A stretch of 64,000 nucleotides of DNA from Aidingimonas halophila (GCF_900106955.1 NZ_FNNI01000001.1:1-64000), one strand, 5' to 3'. Counted from the first letter of the stretch, positions 1 through 8,373 are shown. Numbers and translations are program-made. The notes: a model not told the origin generated them from the sequence alone.

Positions 1-395
1 GTCCTGTGGTTGTCTAGTCGGCCGTGCAGGGATCGCCCGGGGCTGAGTGTCCCGATCACCCGCAGTGTCGGTTGCCGGCAATGCGGGCAGATGTAGGTCG
101 GTGCCGAGTCGTCGGCAGCGGTATCGGCATCCGCCGTCGCGTCGATAACGGCCAGCGCTTGGCGGATCTGGGCCAGACGTCGTCGCCGGCAACGATTGGC
201 CAGAAAGCCGTAGTGACGGACCCGCATCAGCCCCTTGGGCAGGACGTGGAGCAGGAAGCGGCGCACGAACTCTTCGCCAGCGAGCACGAGCCGTTTGGGT
301 CGATCACGGTCGCGATAATCCTTGACGCGCAGGGTGACCTGGCGGTCGTCCACGGCAAGGATGCGGGCATTGCTGATGGCGATCCGGTTGGCACG
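1..395 (-). pseudogene. IS91-family transposase fragment (C-terminal part)
   Basis: Read on the minus strand, about 130 codons stay open from near 395 to the window edge. They match the conserved C-terminal half of IS91-type (Y2) transposases: an RIAISN-like stretch, then VTLRVKDYRD, GEEFVRRFLLHVLPKG, RVRHYGFLANR, and a CPHC zinc pair near the end. The canonical upstream segment is missing. Just upstream of the match this frame meets a TAG stop, and none of the N-terminal zinc-binding or catalytic tyrosine region is found. It is therefore a truncated, inactive remnant that may continue leftward past the window. Family assignment is from motif recall. Confidence 0.75.
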
Positions 396-643
396 CTACC
401 GCCCCTACCTGGGCATGTTGCGATGAACGGTTGCCATCCATGCGGTAGTCCCTGCTACGTATTGGTTATACTAACCATCTTCAGTGGTCTTTAGCGTACC
501 GTAACCAGCCGTTACGCCGAGAGCAATGCCCACGAAAGCATGAGAGGGCTTGGTACCTGCCAGCTCGCTCGCCTCTACCCGAGCATGGGTAGGCGCTCGA
601 CGATAAGGGCGCTTTCTTGCGGTTTGGCTACCCTACGAAGGGG
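396..643. other. Intergenic stretch with hairpin
   Basis: No gene could be supported here. It holds the decayed boundary of the IS91 remnant and an imperfect hairpin at about 571-597 (arms CGCC..TACCC and GGGTAGGCG, loop GAGCAT, two-base bulge). The hairpin lies just downstream of the minus-strand peptidase gene. It has no clear T-run, so a terminator role is only possible. Confidence 0.3.
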
Positions 644-1291
644 TTAACTGTGTAGATAGGGATGGAAATTGGCGGCAGGCTCATGGACCAATGACGCGGC
701 ACTCTGCCCACCATTGTGCTGCAGGTATCTGTCGACCAGGGCATAACCGAGGCTGTAACCGGCCCACGGAGGAAGGTCTCCCTGGCCAAAGAACCATGCC
801 TCATGCCGGTAAGATGGTGCGAACCACTCTTGCTCTGCCTTCATGGCGCAAGCAACGATTTCCTTCTCGCTTAACGCAGCTTCCCAAGGCTCGGGGGCTG
901 AGCCATAAAGCTGGCGACAGAAATGGCCCGCCAGGCCTTCGGAGACCAGGGCCTCTCCCAGGGTTCTGCCGTATCCTGGCCCTCGCCAACGCATCACATG
1001 GTGAAGCTCGTGTGCCACCATGCGTTCGAATGGTTCCCCCATGTTGTCGGCGAAGTGGGCATTATCTGGGTCGAGTGTTAGCTGCATCATGGTGCCCGTC
1101 GGCGCATAACCGACGAACCCTCGACACTCGATGACGCATCCGGGCCAGACCTGCACCACCACATCCAGGCTGATCGCCGTCGACACTTGCTCGGCGCGAT
1201 AACGCGCCTGCTCTATGCCCTCACTGATACGCTCGATCCAACCATCCAGTTGCCCGCAGGCATTCGCGTAATGCACTATCCATTGTGCCAT
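644..1291 (-). CDS. DUF2268-like putative zinc-dependent peptidase
   Basis: A 215-residue soluble protein. The central segment carries an HExxH zinc-peptidase motif (AHELHHVMRW, about residues 93-102). About 15 residues downstream comes an E-A-L-V-S-E-G-L-A segment that could supply the third zinc ligand, as in the DUF2268 family of predicted zinc-dependent proteases. There is no signal peptide, so it is probably cytoplasmic. The start is supported by a strong CGGAGG Shine-Dalgarno eight to ten bases upstream. It is transcribed alone. The substrate is unknown, and peptidase activity is inferred from the motif only. Confidence 0.7.
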   Translation of the reverse strand: MAQWIVHYANACGQLDGWIERISEGIEQARYRAEQVSTAISLDVVVQVWPGCVIECRGFVGYAPTGTMMQLTLDPDNAHFADNMGEPFERMVAHELHHVMRWRGPGYGRTLGEALVSEGLAGHFCRQLYGSAPEPWEAALSEKEIVACAMKAEQEWFAPSYRHEAWFFGQGDLPPWAGYSLGYALVDRYLQHNGGQSAASLVHEPAANFHPYLHS

Positions 1292-1344
1292 GTCACCTCC
1301 GGCTTGATTGATGTGGTGCCCTTCAGCTCTGGGTTCTGGCCCAT

Positions 1345-1372
1345 CCTAGGCGCTGTCTGAAAAGTGCCTAGG
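1345..1372. repeat. Short perfect inverted repeat (7-bp arms)
   Basis: CCTAGGC and GCCTAGG arms are separated by 14 bases between two minus-strand genes, and the right arm runs into the end of the TetR gene. It could be a weak terminator or transposon-end debris. There is no T-run and no flanking duplication that I can see. Confidence 0.25.
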
Positions 1373-2030
1373 CAAGGCCATGCTCATACCCTGAGTCCCC
1401 CAGCATGCCTTCCAGCTCGCTTTCGTCGACCCCGAGCATCTGCAGGATGTTGCGCTGGGCGGCATCGAGAATGCGTTGGCGCTCCTGCTCATCGGGCAGG
1501 CTCTTGGCGATGGCCACGGCGCCCACCAACGAGGCGAGAATGGCGCGGGATTTTTCGGCGATGACTTCGCGGTCGGGGTCGAAGGGCAGTTTCTTCAGGC
1601 GGCTCAGGGCAATGAGCCGGGTTTCCAGCATCTTCTTCATGCGCAGGTAGGAGGCTTCGAACAGGGTGCGCACCTCGGCGTTGTCGTTGCCGATCTCGTT
1701 GAACAGCACCGTCTCCGGGCCCGGCTTGCGCTTGCGTTCCAGCTCCTGAAGGTTCCAGTAATTGGCGACCAGATCCGTCAGGTGCTTCACCGACAACGGC
1801 CCCTTGACCAGCCGTGCCGCATGGCTACGCTCCAGGGTCTTGCGCACCGATTCGCGATAGAGCGCTTCCTTCGAGGCGAAGTGGGCATAGAAGGCCCCGT
1901 GGGTCATCTTGGCCAATTTCATGATCTGGCCGATCGAGACCTTCTCGAAGCCCTGGCGACTGAACAGCTCGATGGCGGATTTGAGAATACGCTCTCTGGA
2001 TTCCGCCTTGTGATTCGTCGAGTAGGGCAT
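1368..2030 (-). CDS. TetR/AcrR-family transcriptional regulator
   Basis: A 220-residue repressor. The N-terminal TetR DNA-binding domain is clear: ERILKSAIELFSRQGFEKVSIGQIM followed by the recognition segment THGAFYAHFASKEALY (about residues 13-60). The C-terminal ligand domain is helical and resembles those of AcrR-type regulators. It is divergent from the ketoacyl synthase gene at 2120 across a 90-bp gap, so the likely role is control of that gene and of itself. The ligand is unknown; a fatty-acyl or lipophilic effector would fit the neighbour. Confidence 0.85.
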   Translation of the reverse strand: MPYSTNHKAESRERILKSAIELFSRQGFEKVSIGQIMKLAKMTHGAFYAHFASKEALYRESVRKTLERSHAARLVKGPLSVKHLTDLVANYWNLQELERKRKPGPETVLFNEIGNDNAEVRTLFEASYLRMKKMLETRLIALSRLKKLPFDPDREVIAEKSRAILASLVGAVAIAKSLPDEQERQRILDAAQRNILQMLGVDESELEGMLGDSGYEHGLA

Positions 2031-2119
2031 GGCGACCTCACACTCCTACACTGAATATTACCTTGATCATATATAGCTCGGTGCTAGCTTGGCTACATCC
2101 AAGGGTTTCAGGAGGCACC

Positions 2120-3385
2120 ATGCAATCACCGCTCGTCATTACCGGCATGGGAATGATCAGTCCCCTCGGTTGCGGCGTCAAGGCTAGCTGGGAACGCTTG
2201 CTGGCCGGTCGCTCCGGCATCTCGCCGATCACTCGCTTCGACACCGCTGACCTGCCGATCAAGGTCGCGGGCTCGGTGCCCGACATCGAGAGCGACCCCG
2301 GTGCCGGCTTCGACCCGGATCGGGTGCTCGATGCCAAGGAGCGTCGCAAGCTGGAGCTGTTCAGTCTCTACGCCATGGCCGCGGCCGAAGAGGCGCTGAG
2401 CCAGGCCGATTGGTTTCCCACCAGCGATGCGGAGCGTGAGGCCACCGCCACCATCGTGGGTTCCGGCATCGGTGGTTTCCCCACCATCACTCAGGCCCAG
2501 ACCACCCTGACTTCGCGCGGCCACCGTCGGCTCTCTCCGTTCACCGTGCCGGCCTTCCTGGCCAACCTGGCGGCGGGCAATGTGTCGATTCGCTATGGTT
2601 TTCGTGGGCCGTTGGGCTGCCCGGTCACCGCCTGCGCGGCCGGTGTGCAGGCCATCGGCGACGGTATGCGCCTGATCCGTAGCGGCGAAGCCGACGTGGC
2701 CCTGGTAGGCGGCGCCGAGGCCTGTATCGACCCGCTCTCGCTGGCGAGTTTTCATGCCATGAAGGCGCTCTCCCCCGAACAGGACGACCCGACCAAGGCG
2801 TCGCGCCCCTTCGACCAGGCACGCAATGGCTTCGTCATGGGGGAAGGCGCGGGGCTGATGGTGATCGAAAGCCTGGCCCACGCCGAGGCACGTGGGGCCA
2901 CGCCCCTGGCCATCCTCAGCGGCTACGGCACCAGCTCGGATGCGCACCACATCACCGCCGGCCCGGAAGACGGCGCGGGAGCCGCGGCGGCCATTCGATC
3001 AGCACTGAAGATGGCGGGGCTATCCCCCGAGGCGATCGATCACATCAATGCCCACGCCACCTCGACGCCGGTCGGTGACCGTGCCGAGATCGCATCCCTG
3101 CGCAACGCCTTCGGCGATGCCCTGCCCGGTATTCCGATCTCCGCGACGAAATCGGCCACCGGCCACCTGCTCGGTGCCGCCGGCGGCGTAGAGAGCATTT
3201 TCTCCGCCCTTTCGGCGATGCACGATCGCCTGCCCCCGACCCTGAACCTGGAACACGTCGACGACGATCTGCATGACCTGGAATTCGTCGCGAGCTCGGC
3301 ACGCGAGCATCGCAGCCAACACGTGCTGTGCAACGGTTTCGGCTTCGGTGGAGTGAATGCCGCCCTGATCGTCAGCAAGGTCTAA
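2120..3385 (+). CDS. Beta-ketoacyl-ACP synthase II-like enzyme (FabF-type)
   Basis: A 421-residue thiolase-fold condensing enzyme. It should join an acyl chain to malonyl-ACP with loss of CO2, as in fatty acid elongation. The catalytic triad is intact: Cys near 170 (TACAAG), His near 311 (NAHATSTP) and His near 347 (KSATGHLLG), with the glycine-rich NGFGFGGVN close to the C-terminus. The start at 2120 is chosen because AGGAGG lies just upstream; the frame stays open 19 codons further up. No acyl carrier protein or other fab gene sits beside it, so it is probably an accessory paralogue with a dedicated TetR regulator rather than the housekeeping FabF. Confidence 0.88.
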   Translation: MQSPLVITGMGMISPLGCGVKASWERLLAGRSGISPITRFDTADLPIKVAGSVPDIESDPGAGFDPDRVLDAKERRKLELFSLYAMAAAEEALSQADWFPTSDAEREATATIVGSGIGGFPTITQAQTTLTSRGHRRLSPFTVPAFLANLAAGNVSIRYGFRGPLGCPVTACAAGVQAIGDGMRLIRSGEADVALVGGAEACIDPLSLASFHAMKALSPEQDDPTKASRPFDQARNGFVMGEGAGLMVIESLAHAEARGATPLAILSGYGTSSDAHHITAGPEDGAGAAAAIRSALKMAGLSPEAIDHINAHATSTPVGDRAEIASLRNAFGDALPGIPISATKSATGHLLGAAGGVESIFSALSAMHDRLPPTLNLEHVDDDLHDLEFVASSAREHRSQHVLCNGFGFGGVNAALIVSKV

Positions 3386-3440
3386 CTAGCCCGCGGCATC
3401 TCGGGAACCCAGTCGAAGGTGGTGAGTATCAGCTCGGTCA
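3382..3440 (-). pseudogene. Glutathione S-transferase N-terminal remnant
   Basis: An AGAGGAG Shine-Dalgarno precedes an ATG at 3440 and about 19 codons ending in TAG against the ketoacyl synthase stop. The peptide begins MTELILTTFDWVPEMPR, which resembles the start of a GST-like family whose next residues would be the thioredoxin-fold helix. Everything after that is missing, so this looks like the surviving 5' end of a deleted gene. The family resemblance is from memory and the piece is short. Confidence 0.4.
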
Positions 3441-3591
3441 TATCGGTGACTCCTCTCGATGACGACATGGGTCGCCCGTTCAGCGGTCGCCGAGTGCGCG
3501 CATGGACTGAGACGAGCGATCGTTCGTCGAGTCGGGTGGTTTACAGGAACAGCCAATAAAGGTCCATCTCAAACATCCTCCGAATGATGGC

Positions 3592-3936
3592 TCAAAGCTG
3601 CCAGAGGCCGTGATCGTTGGAGCCAATGATGTAAATCGCGAACTTTCCCTTCCCGGGAATTTCCATCGGATGCATAGCAATCTTCGCACCCTGAGCCTCG
3701 ACCCGGGAAACGGCCGAGTCTATATCGTTCACGAGCCAATAGGGCCGAACCACCGGGTCTTCAGTCTCTCTCAGTGGGCCTCTGACGCCGACGGTCGTAC
3801 CGTCGGGCAATCGACAGGTTCTGGCGCCACCGAGAAGCTCATCCGGAGCACTGAACTCAACGCCATGGGCGGCCTCATACGCGTTGCACACCGCATCGAC
3901 ATCACGCGATACGATTTCCAGGTAATGTACCTTCAT
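3592..3936 (-). CDS. VOC (glyoxalase/bleomycin-resistance fold) family protein
   Basis: A 114-residue small protein with one vicinal-oxygen-chelate module pair: MKVHYLEIVSRDVDAVCNAYEAAHG at the start and a second beta-alpha unit (YWLVNDIDSAVSRVEAQGAKI). The family includes glyoxalase I, dioxygenases and drug-binding proteins. Too few conserved metal ligands are visible to name a substrate. The start has a GAGGAAA ribosome-binding site. A possible palindromic operator lies about 50 bases upstream. It stands alone, with the GST remnant downstream. Confidence 0.75.
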   Translation of the reverse strand: MKVHYLEIVSRDVDAVCNAYEAAHGVEFSAPDELLGGARTCRLPDGTTVGVRGPLRETEDPVVRPYWLVNDIDSAVSRVEAQGAKIAMHPMEIPGKGKFAIYIIGSNDHGLWQL

Positions 3937-3983
3937 GCGCTTTCCTCACTCTCGAATGCAACTGGCAGGAGACTGACTGCGAC

Positions 3984-4003
3984 CGGATACGACACCGTAT
4001 TCG
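3984..4003. promoter_or_regulatory. Palindromic operator-like site upstream of the VOC gene
   Basis: A 20-bp imperfect palindrome (CGGATACG, four bases, CGTATTCG; seven of eight arm positions pair) lies in the 98-bp gap upstream of the minus-strand VOC gene. ATACG/CGTAT arms are typical of TetR- or MarR-type operators. No regulator is adjacent, so the binding protein is unknown. Confidence 0.3.
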
Positions 4004-4034
4004 TTTCAATGGCGTATCGCCCCACCGGCATGCG

Positions 4035-4739
4035 TCAAAATCTTGGATTGATACTCAACGACAGCATGGCCGACAGATGGCATAACGGCCTTCCCGAATT
4101 CTGCTGCAACTCATTGAAGGCATCCTGCACGACTTGCATGTCTCGCTGACTCGTGGGGGCCTGGTCAATGATGCCGGCGGCCGTCAGGCGCGCAACCACA
4201 TCGCTGGTCAATAAAAACGTATCCTTTCCGACCAGGCGTAAGAACCCGGCGCCCGAGCGTCCGCCCAAGCGAGCGCCGCGCTTGGCAAGCAAACGCCACA
4301 AGCCGATGATGTCGGAACTCGGCCAGTTGGCAATGAACTCGCCAAAGCTGGTGCCATGCTCCTGGCGAATATCCAGAATGAATTGGGCGTTTTCAGGAAT
4401 GGTCTGCAGCTTGGTGCGATGCCGGATGATCCGATCGTTTTTCATGTAGCCTTCGATCTGCTCCGGGCTGAGCAACACCATTTTCTCGGGTTCAAAGCCC
4501 CAGAAGGCGTCTTCAAAGGCGGGCCACTTGGCATCGACCACCGAATGTTGCATACCGGCCTGAAACACCCGCCGGCTCATGGCGGAAAGGTAGCGATCAT
4601 CCCCCTTCTGCTTCAGTTCGTCGGGAGTGAGCGCTTTGGGCAGGAAGGCCTCCAAGGCTTCGTCTGATTCGAAACGCTTGCGTGCGGTATCGTAAAGCCA
4701 GCGGTAGTCGAGTGTCATGGTTGTCTCGATGGCAGTCAT
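4035..4739 (-). CDS. DNA-3-methyladenine glycosylase I (Tag)-like protein lacking catalytic residues
   Basis: A helix-hairpin-helix glycosylase-like protein of about 234 residues. Two blocks align with E. coli Tag: FQAGM (Tag QQAGLSW) and RIIRHRTKLQTIPENA (Tag GIIRHRGKIQAIIGNA). By eye, the Tag catalytic Glu38 position is Arg here, and the Cys/His zinc ligands at both Tag ends are absent. The enzyme may therefore bind DNA without excising 3-methyladenine, or use other residues. The frame is open up to 4817, but starts before 4777 would overlap the upstream NYN gene; 4739 or 4718 are the likely starts, neither with a strong ribosome-binding site. It is probably co-transcribed with the NYN gene. 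Confidence 0.65.
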   Translation of the reverse strand: MTAIETTMTLDYRWLYDTARKRFESDEALEAFLPKALTPDELKQKGDDRYLSAMSRRVFQAGMQHSVVDAKWPAFEDAFWGFEPEKMVLLSPEQIEGYMKNDRIIRHRTKLQTIPENAQFILDIRQEHGTSFGEFIANWPSSDIIGLWRLLAKRGARLGGRSGAGFLRLVGKDTFLLTSDVVARLTAAGIIDQAPTSQRDMQVVQDAFNELQQNSGRPLCHLSAMLSLSINPRF

Positions 4740-4776
4740 GGAGTCGAACAGGGTCTGAAAAGCGCCTGGCAAAGCG

Positions 4777-5253
4777 TTAAACCAGCAGAAGTTCTTTATC
4801 GATAGGCATGAATTCACTGGCCGCGCTCATCAGTGAATGGGCTGTTAGATGCGGAACACCATAGACTTCGACTTTCTTCCCATACACATCACGAATCTTG
4901 TTCACCAGCAGGTCGAAGTCCCCATCGCCTGACACGAGCACGATGACATCCACCTGCCCAGCGTATTCGATGGCATCAAGCGTGATGCCAACATCCCAAT
5001 CGCCTTTTGCGGAGCCGTCCGATCGTTGAATGAACGGTTTCAGTTTTACCTCAAAGCCAATCGCTCTAAGTATGTTCTGAAACTCTCGCTGTTTCTGATC
5101 GCCTCTATCGATTGCATAAGCAAACGCTTTCACGACCTCTCGGCCGGCGGTTACCTTTGCCCAGAACGTGTTGTAATCGAAGTGTCGCTTGTACGCATCC
5201 CGTACGGTGTAATAGACGTTCTGGACATCAACAAAAATCGCCACTTTTTCCAT
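4777..5253 (-). CDS. NYN-domain (PIN-like) protein, LabA/DUF88 type
   Basis: A 158-residue protein with the NYN fold of predicted PIN-like ribonucleases. The acidic metal site is present: Asp in VAIFVDVQNVYY at the start, Asp residues in GDWDVGITLDA mid-protein, and SGDGDFDLLV later. This agrees with a metal-dependent nuclease of the LabA/DUF88 group. The start at 5253 gives the usual N-terminus; an upstream ATG at 5289 would add 12 residues. Upstream gene of a two-gene unit with the Tag-like protein, with only a short gap. RNA or DNA as substrate is not decided by the sequence. Confidence 0.78.
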   Translation of the reverse strand: MEKVAIFVDVQNVYYTVRDAYKRHFDYNTFWAKVTAGREVVKAFAYAIDRGDQKQREFQNILRAIGFEVKLKPFIQRSDGSAKGDWDVGITLDAIEYAGQVDVIVLVSGDGDFDLLVNKIRDVYGKKVEVYGVPHLTAHSLMSAASEFMPIDKELLLV

Positions 5254-5409
5254 GTCATGAACTCGTTGTGATGCATAACGATGAATCAATTTGCCATCTT
5301 ATCGATTCCTTGAAACCTGCCGATTGTCTGTACGGGATGTCGACCACCCAATTCCGTGGGCCAGAGCAGGCCCGGGGCGTTTCGTCCAGCGTGGTATCTG
5401 CTGCGTGAC

Positions 5410-7602
5410 TTATACCATCACCCCTGCCCTGGCGGCCCGTGCGGCGTGCAGTTTCCTGTAGCTCTCGATCAGGCGCTGGTGTCTGTCGAGCCCTTCAAGC
5501 TGCATGTTGGTCGGCTCCAGGCCGTGGAACCGTACCTCGCCGTTCACCGTGCCGACCACCGCGTCCATGGTCTCTGCGCCGAACATGCGCTTGAAGTTAT
5601 AGAGATAGTCGTCCAGCTCCAGCTCGTCGTCCAGCGCGATCTCCAGCACCGCATTCACCGCCTGGTAGAAAAGACCGCGCTCGACGGTGTTGTCGTTGAA
5701 CTGCAGGAACATCCCGACCCGCTCCAGCGCCTCTTCGAGCTGACCCAGCGCCAGATTGATCAGTAGTTTCAGCTCGAGAATGGTGAGCTGGCCCCACACG
5801 GTATTCTCGTCGAACTCGACGCCGATCAGGGTGATGATGTCCTCGTGGTCATCGATCTGGCTCTCTTCCAGGCGGTCCAGCAGATCGCTCAACTGCTCGT
5901 CACTCAGCTCGTGGATGTGCAGGATGTCCTCGCGGAACAGCAGCGCCTTGTTGGTGTTGTCCCAGATCAGGTCCTCCACCGGGTAGACCTCGGAATACCC
6001 CGGCACCAGGATACGGCATACCGGCGCGCCCAGGTCTTCATGCACGGCCACATACACTTCCTTGCCCAGTTCCTCGAGAATGCCGAACAAGGTCGCCGCC
6101 TCCTCCTCGTTGGTGCCGGAGAAATCCCACTCGACGAATTCGACATCCGCCTTGCTGCTGAAGAAACGCCAGGAGACCAGCCCCGAGGAGTCGATGAAGT
6201 GTTCGACGAAGTTGTTGGGCTCGGTGATGGCGAGCGAATTGAAGGTCGGTGGCATGAAGTCGTTCATGCCTTCGAAGCTGCGGCCCTGCAACAGCTCGGT
6301 GAGACTACGCTCCAGCGCCACCTCGAAGCTGGGGTGCGCACCGAAGGAGGCGAAGACGCCGCCGGTGCGCGGATTCATCAGGGTGACGCACATGACCGGA
6401 TACTGCCCGCCCAGCGAGGCATCCTTGACCAGCACCGGGAAGCCCTGCTTCTCCAGCGCCTCGACGCCTGCGAGAATCTCGGGGTACTTCGCCAGCACCT
6501 CATACGGCACGTCCGGCAGTGCGATCTCCTCCTCGATGATCTGCTTCTTCACCGCCCGTTCGAAGATTTCCGAGAGGCACTGCACCTGCGCCTCGTGCAG
6601 GGTATTGCCGGCGCTCATGCCGTTGCTGAGGTAGAGATTCTCGATCAGGTTGGACGGGAAATAGACCGTCTCGCCATCCGACCGGCGCACGAACGGCAGC
6701 GAGACGATGCCGCGCGCCACCTTGCCGGAGTTGGTGTCGATCAGGTGGGAGCCGCCGAGTTCACCGTCCGGGTCGTAGATCGCCCGGCAGTGGTCATCCA
6801 GGATACCCGCCGGCAGCTCGTCGTTCGGCCCCGGCTGGAACCACTCCTCGTTCGGGTAGTGAACGAAGGCGGCGTTAGCAATCTCCTCGCCGAAGAACTG
6901 ATCGTTGTAGAAGAAGTTGCAGCTCAGCCGCTCGATGAACTCGCCCAGCGCCGAGCACAGCGCGCTTTCCTTGGTCGAGCCCTTGCCGTTGGTGAAGCAC
7001 ATGTTGGAGTGGGCGTCGCGAATGTGCAGCGACCACACGTGCGGCACGATATTGCGCCAGGAGGCGATCTCGATCTGCATGCCGAGCGACTCGAGAATGC
7101 CCGTCATGTTGGCGATGGTCTGTTCCAGCGGCAGGTCCTTGCCCTCGATCCAGGTGCTGGCCCCTTCCGCCGGCTCGGCCATCAACAGCGCCTGGGCATC
7201 TTCGTCCAGGTTCTCGACCGTCTCGATCTGGAACTCGGGCACGTTCTGCACCACCCGCTTGACCGAGCAGCGCTCGATCGAGCGCAGAATGCCCTGGCGG
7301 TCCTTGTCGGAAAGATCCTCCGGCAGCTCAACCTGGATCTTGAAGATCTGGTTGTAGCGATTCTCCGGATCGACGATGTTGTTCTGCGACAGACGGATGT
7401 TCTCGGTGGGAATGTCGCGCGCGTTGCAATACACCTTCACGAAATAGGCCGCGCACATGGCCGACGAGGCCAGGAAGTAGTCGAACGGGCCGGGCGCCGA
7501 GCCGTCCCCCTTGTAGCGGATGGGCTGATCGGAGATGACGGTGAAGTCGTCGAACTTGGCCTCCAGGCGGAGGTTGTCGAGATAATTGACCTTGATTTCC
7601 AT
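5410..7602 (-). CDS. ycaO: OsmC-YcaO fusion protein
   Basis: A 730-residue protein. Residues 1 to about 140 form an OsmC-like domain (FDYFLASSAMCAAYFVKVYC, with the family cysteine) and about 180-580 a YcaO domain (GKGSTKESALCSALGEFIERLS, the ATP-binding core). The remaining C-terminal ~150 residues form a helical tail, also found in E. coli YcaO. YcaO enzymes use ATP to activate backbone amides; E. coli YcaO is linked to beta-methylthiolation of ribosomal protein S12 together with RimO. No azoline or bacteriocin genes lie nearby, which favours the housekeeping role. The OsmC domain suggests a peroxide or thiol function joined to it. Confidence 0.88.
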   Translation of the reverse strand: MEIKVNYLDNLRLEAKFDDFTVISDQPIRYKGDGSAPGPFDYFLASSAMCAAYFVKVYCNARDIPTENIRLSQNNIVDPENRYNQIFKIQVELPEDLSDKDRQGILRSIERCSVKRVVQNVPEFQIETVENLDEDAQALLMAEPAEGASTWIEGKDLPLEQTIANMTGILESLGMQIEIASWRNIVPHVWSLHIRDAHSNMCFTNGKGSTKESALCSALGEFIERLSCNFFYNDQFFGEEIANAAFVHYPNEEWFQPGPNDELPAGILDDHCRAIYDPDGELGGSHLIDTNSGKVARGIVSLPFVRRSDGETVYFPSNLIENLYLSNGMSAGNTLHEAQVQCLSEIFERAVKKQIIEEEIALPDVPYEVLAKYPEILAGVEALEKQGFPVLVKDASLGGQYPVMCVTLMNPRTGGVFASFGAHPSFEVALERSLTELLQGRSFEGMNDFMPPTFNSLAITEPNNFVEHFIDSSGLVSWRFFSSKADVEFVEWDFSGTNEEEAATLFGILEELGKEVYVAVHEDLGAPVCRILVPGYSEVYPVEDLIWDNTNKALLFREDILHIHELSDEQLSDLLDRLEESQIDDHEDIITLIGVEFDENTVWGQLTILELKLLINLALGQLEEALERVGMFLQFNDNTVERGLFYQAVNAVLEIALDDELELDDYLYNFKRMFGAETMDAVVGTVNGEVRFHGLEPTNMQLEGLDRHQRLIESYRKLHAARAARAGVMV

Positions 7603-7687
7603 GAACAGAGCACCGGACGTTTGAGCTTCGCCGGAGCGAAGGTGGAAAACCCGCCATTATCCAGTTTTTCCCGCCGCTCGTCTTGGG

Positions 7688-7707
7688 GGCCGGCAAAAAA
7701 TCCGGCC
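7688..7707. terminator. GC-rich hairpin downstream of the secreted hypothetical gene
   Basis: Perfect six-base arms GGCCGG/CCGGCC enclose an A-rich (minus strand: T-rich) loop, between the stop of the gene at 7736 and the start of the OsmC-YcaO gene. There is no T-run after the stem in the minus-strand direction, so it may attenuate rather than terminate. Confidence 0.35.
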
Positions 7708-7735
7708 GGCGTCGCCCCACTCCGCACGGTTCCCC

Positions 7736-8236
7736 CTAATCGGCAAAATAGGCCTGGTAGTTCACATTCAGCAAGGCATCGTCTTCCCCCATGGTCATGG
7801 AGAAGATCCGGATCTTTCTGCGACCATCCACCCAGCCCACTTTCGCTTGCCTCATGAGGCCTGTCGTCGTAATTTCTGAATCGGTGGCTTCTCCATACCG
7901 CTCCCGCATTTCCTCCGACAGCGAATCGATCAGGCCCTGCATGGCGTCGAAATCGCGCGTATTGTCCAGGCTCATGGTGACCTGGGTGAGCCCATCGTTG
8001 AGAAAGAAAAATCGCTGAGTGAACGCCTCTCCCGCCAGTTCGTACCCATCTCGCCGTGCGGCTTCGATCGCCCCCGTGGCCAAACGGTCGCCACTTTCGT
8101 GGAGGTAGGCCCCATCAACGGCCTGCACGACTTCATCCGGTGTCATCCCGGGGGTCGTTGGCCCCCATAGTTGCTGCGCCAATGCCAGGTTCGGCAGCAG
8201 TAGCAACAGCATGGCGCCAAGGATTGAACTGCGCAT
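7736..8236 (-). CDS. Secreted hypothetical protein
   Basis: A 166-residue protein with a classic signal peptide: short basic start, hydrophobic core of leucines, and an ALAQQ cleavage region near residue 20. It is thus probably periplasmic. The mature part is acidic and small, with no motif I recognise. It contains TPGMTPDEVVQAVDG, which resembles small outer-membrane-assembly-like PGMTxxEV repeats (SmpA/BamE style), followed by an alpha/beta segment. The start at 8236 has GGAGGATC eight bases upstream; the open frame extends 20 codons further but without support. Confidence 0.65.
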   Translation of the reverse strand: MRSSILGAMLLLLLPNLALAQQLWGPTTPGMTPDEVVQAVDGAYLHESGDRLATGAIEAARRDGYELAGEAFTQRFFFLNDGLTQVTMSLDNTRDFDAMQGLIDSLSEEMRERYGEATDSEITTTGLMRQAKVGWVDGRRKIRIFSMTMGEDDALLNVNYQAYFAD

Positions 8237-8373
8237 AAGTGATCCTCCATTGATCCTTTCACATGGCCCTGACAGGGGTAACTGATGATATATCACATTG
8301 GGCGAAAAACGGACGCTCTCGGCAGCGATGGTACGCGGTAACGCCAGCGAGGAGGTGATCCCTCGTGAGCGTG

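Noticed and set aside
5845-7857. A 670-codon open frame on the plus strand opposite the OsmC-YcaO gene
   Set aside because: Same reason: the minus-strand protein matches two known domains in order, while the plus-strand reading is low-complexity and lacks any motif or ribosome-binding site.
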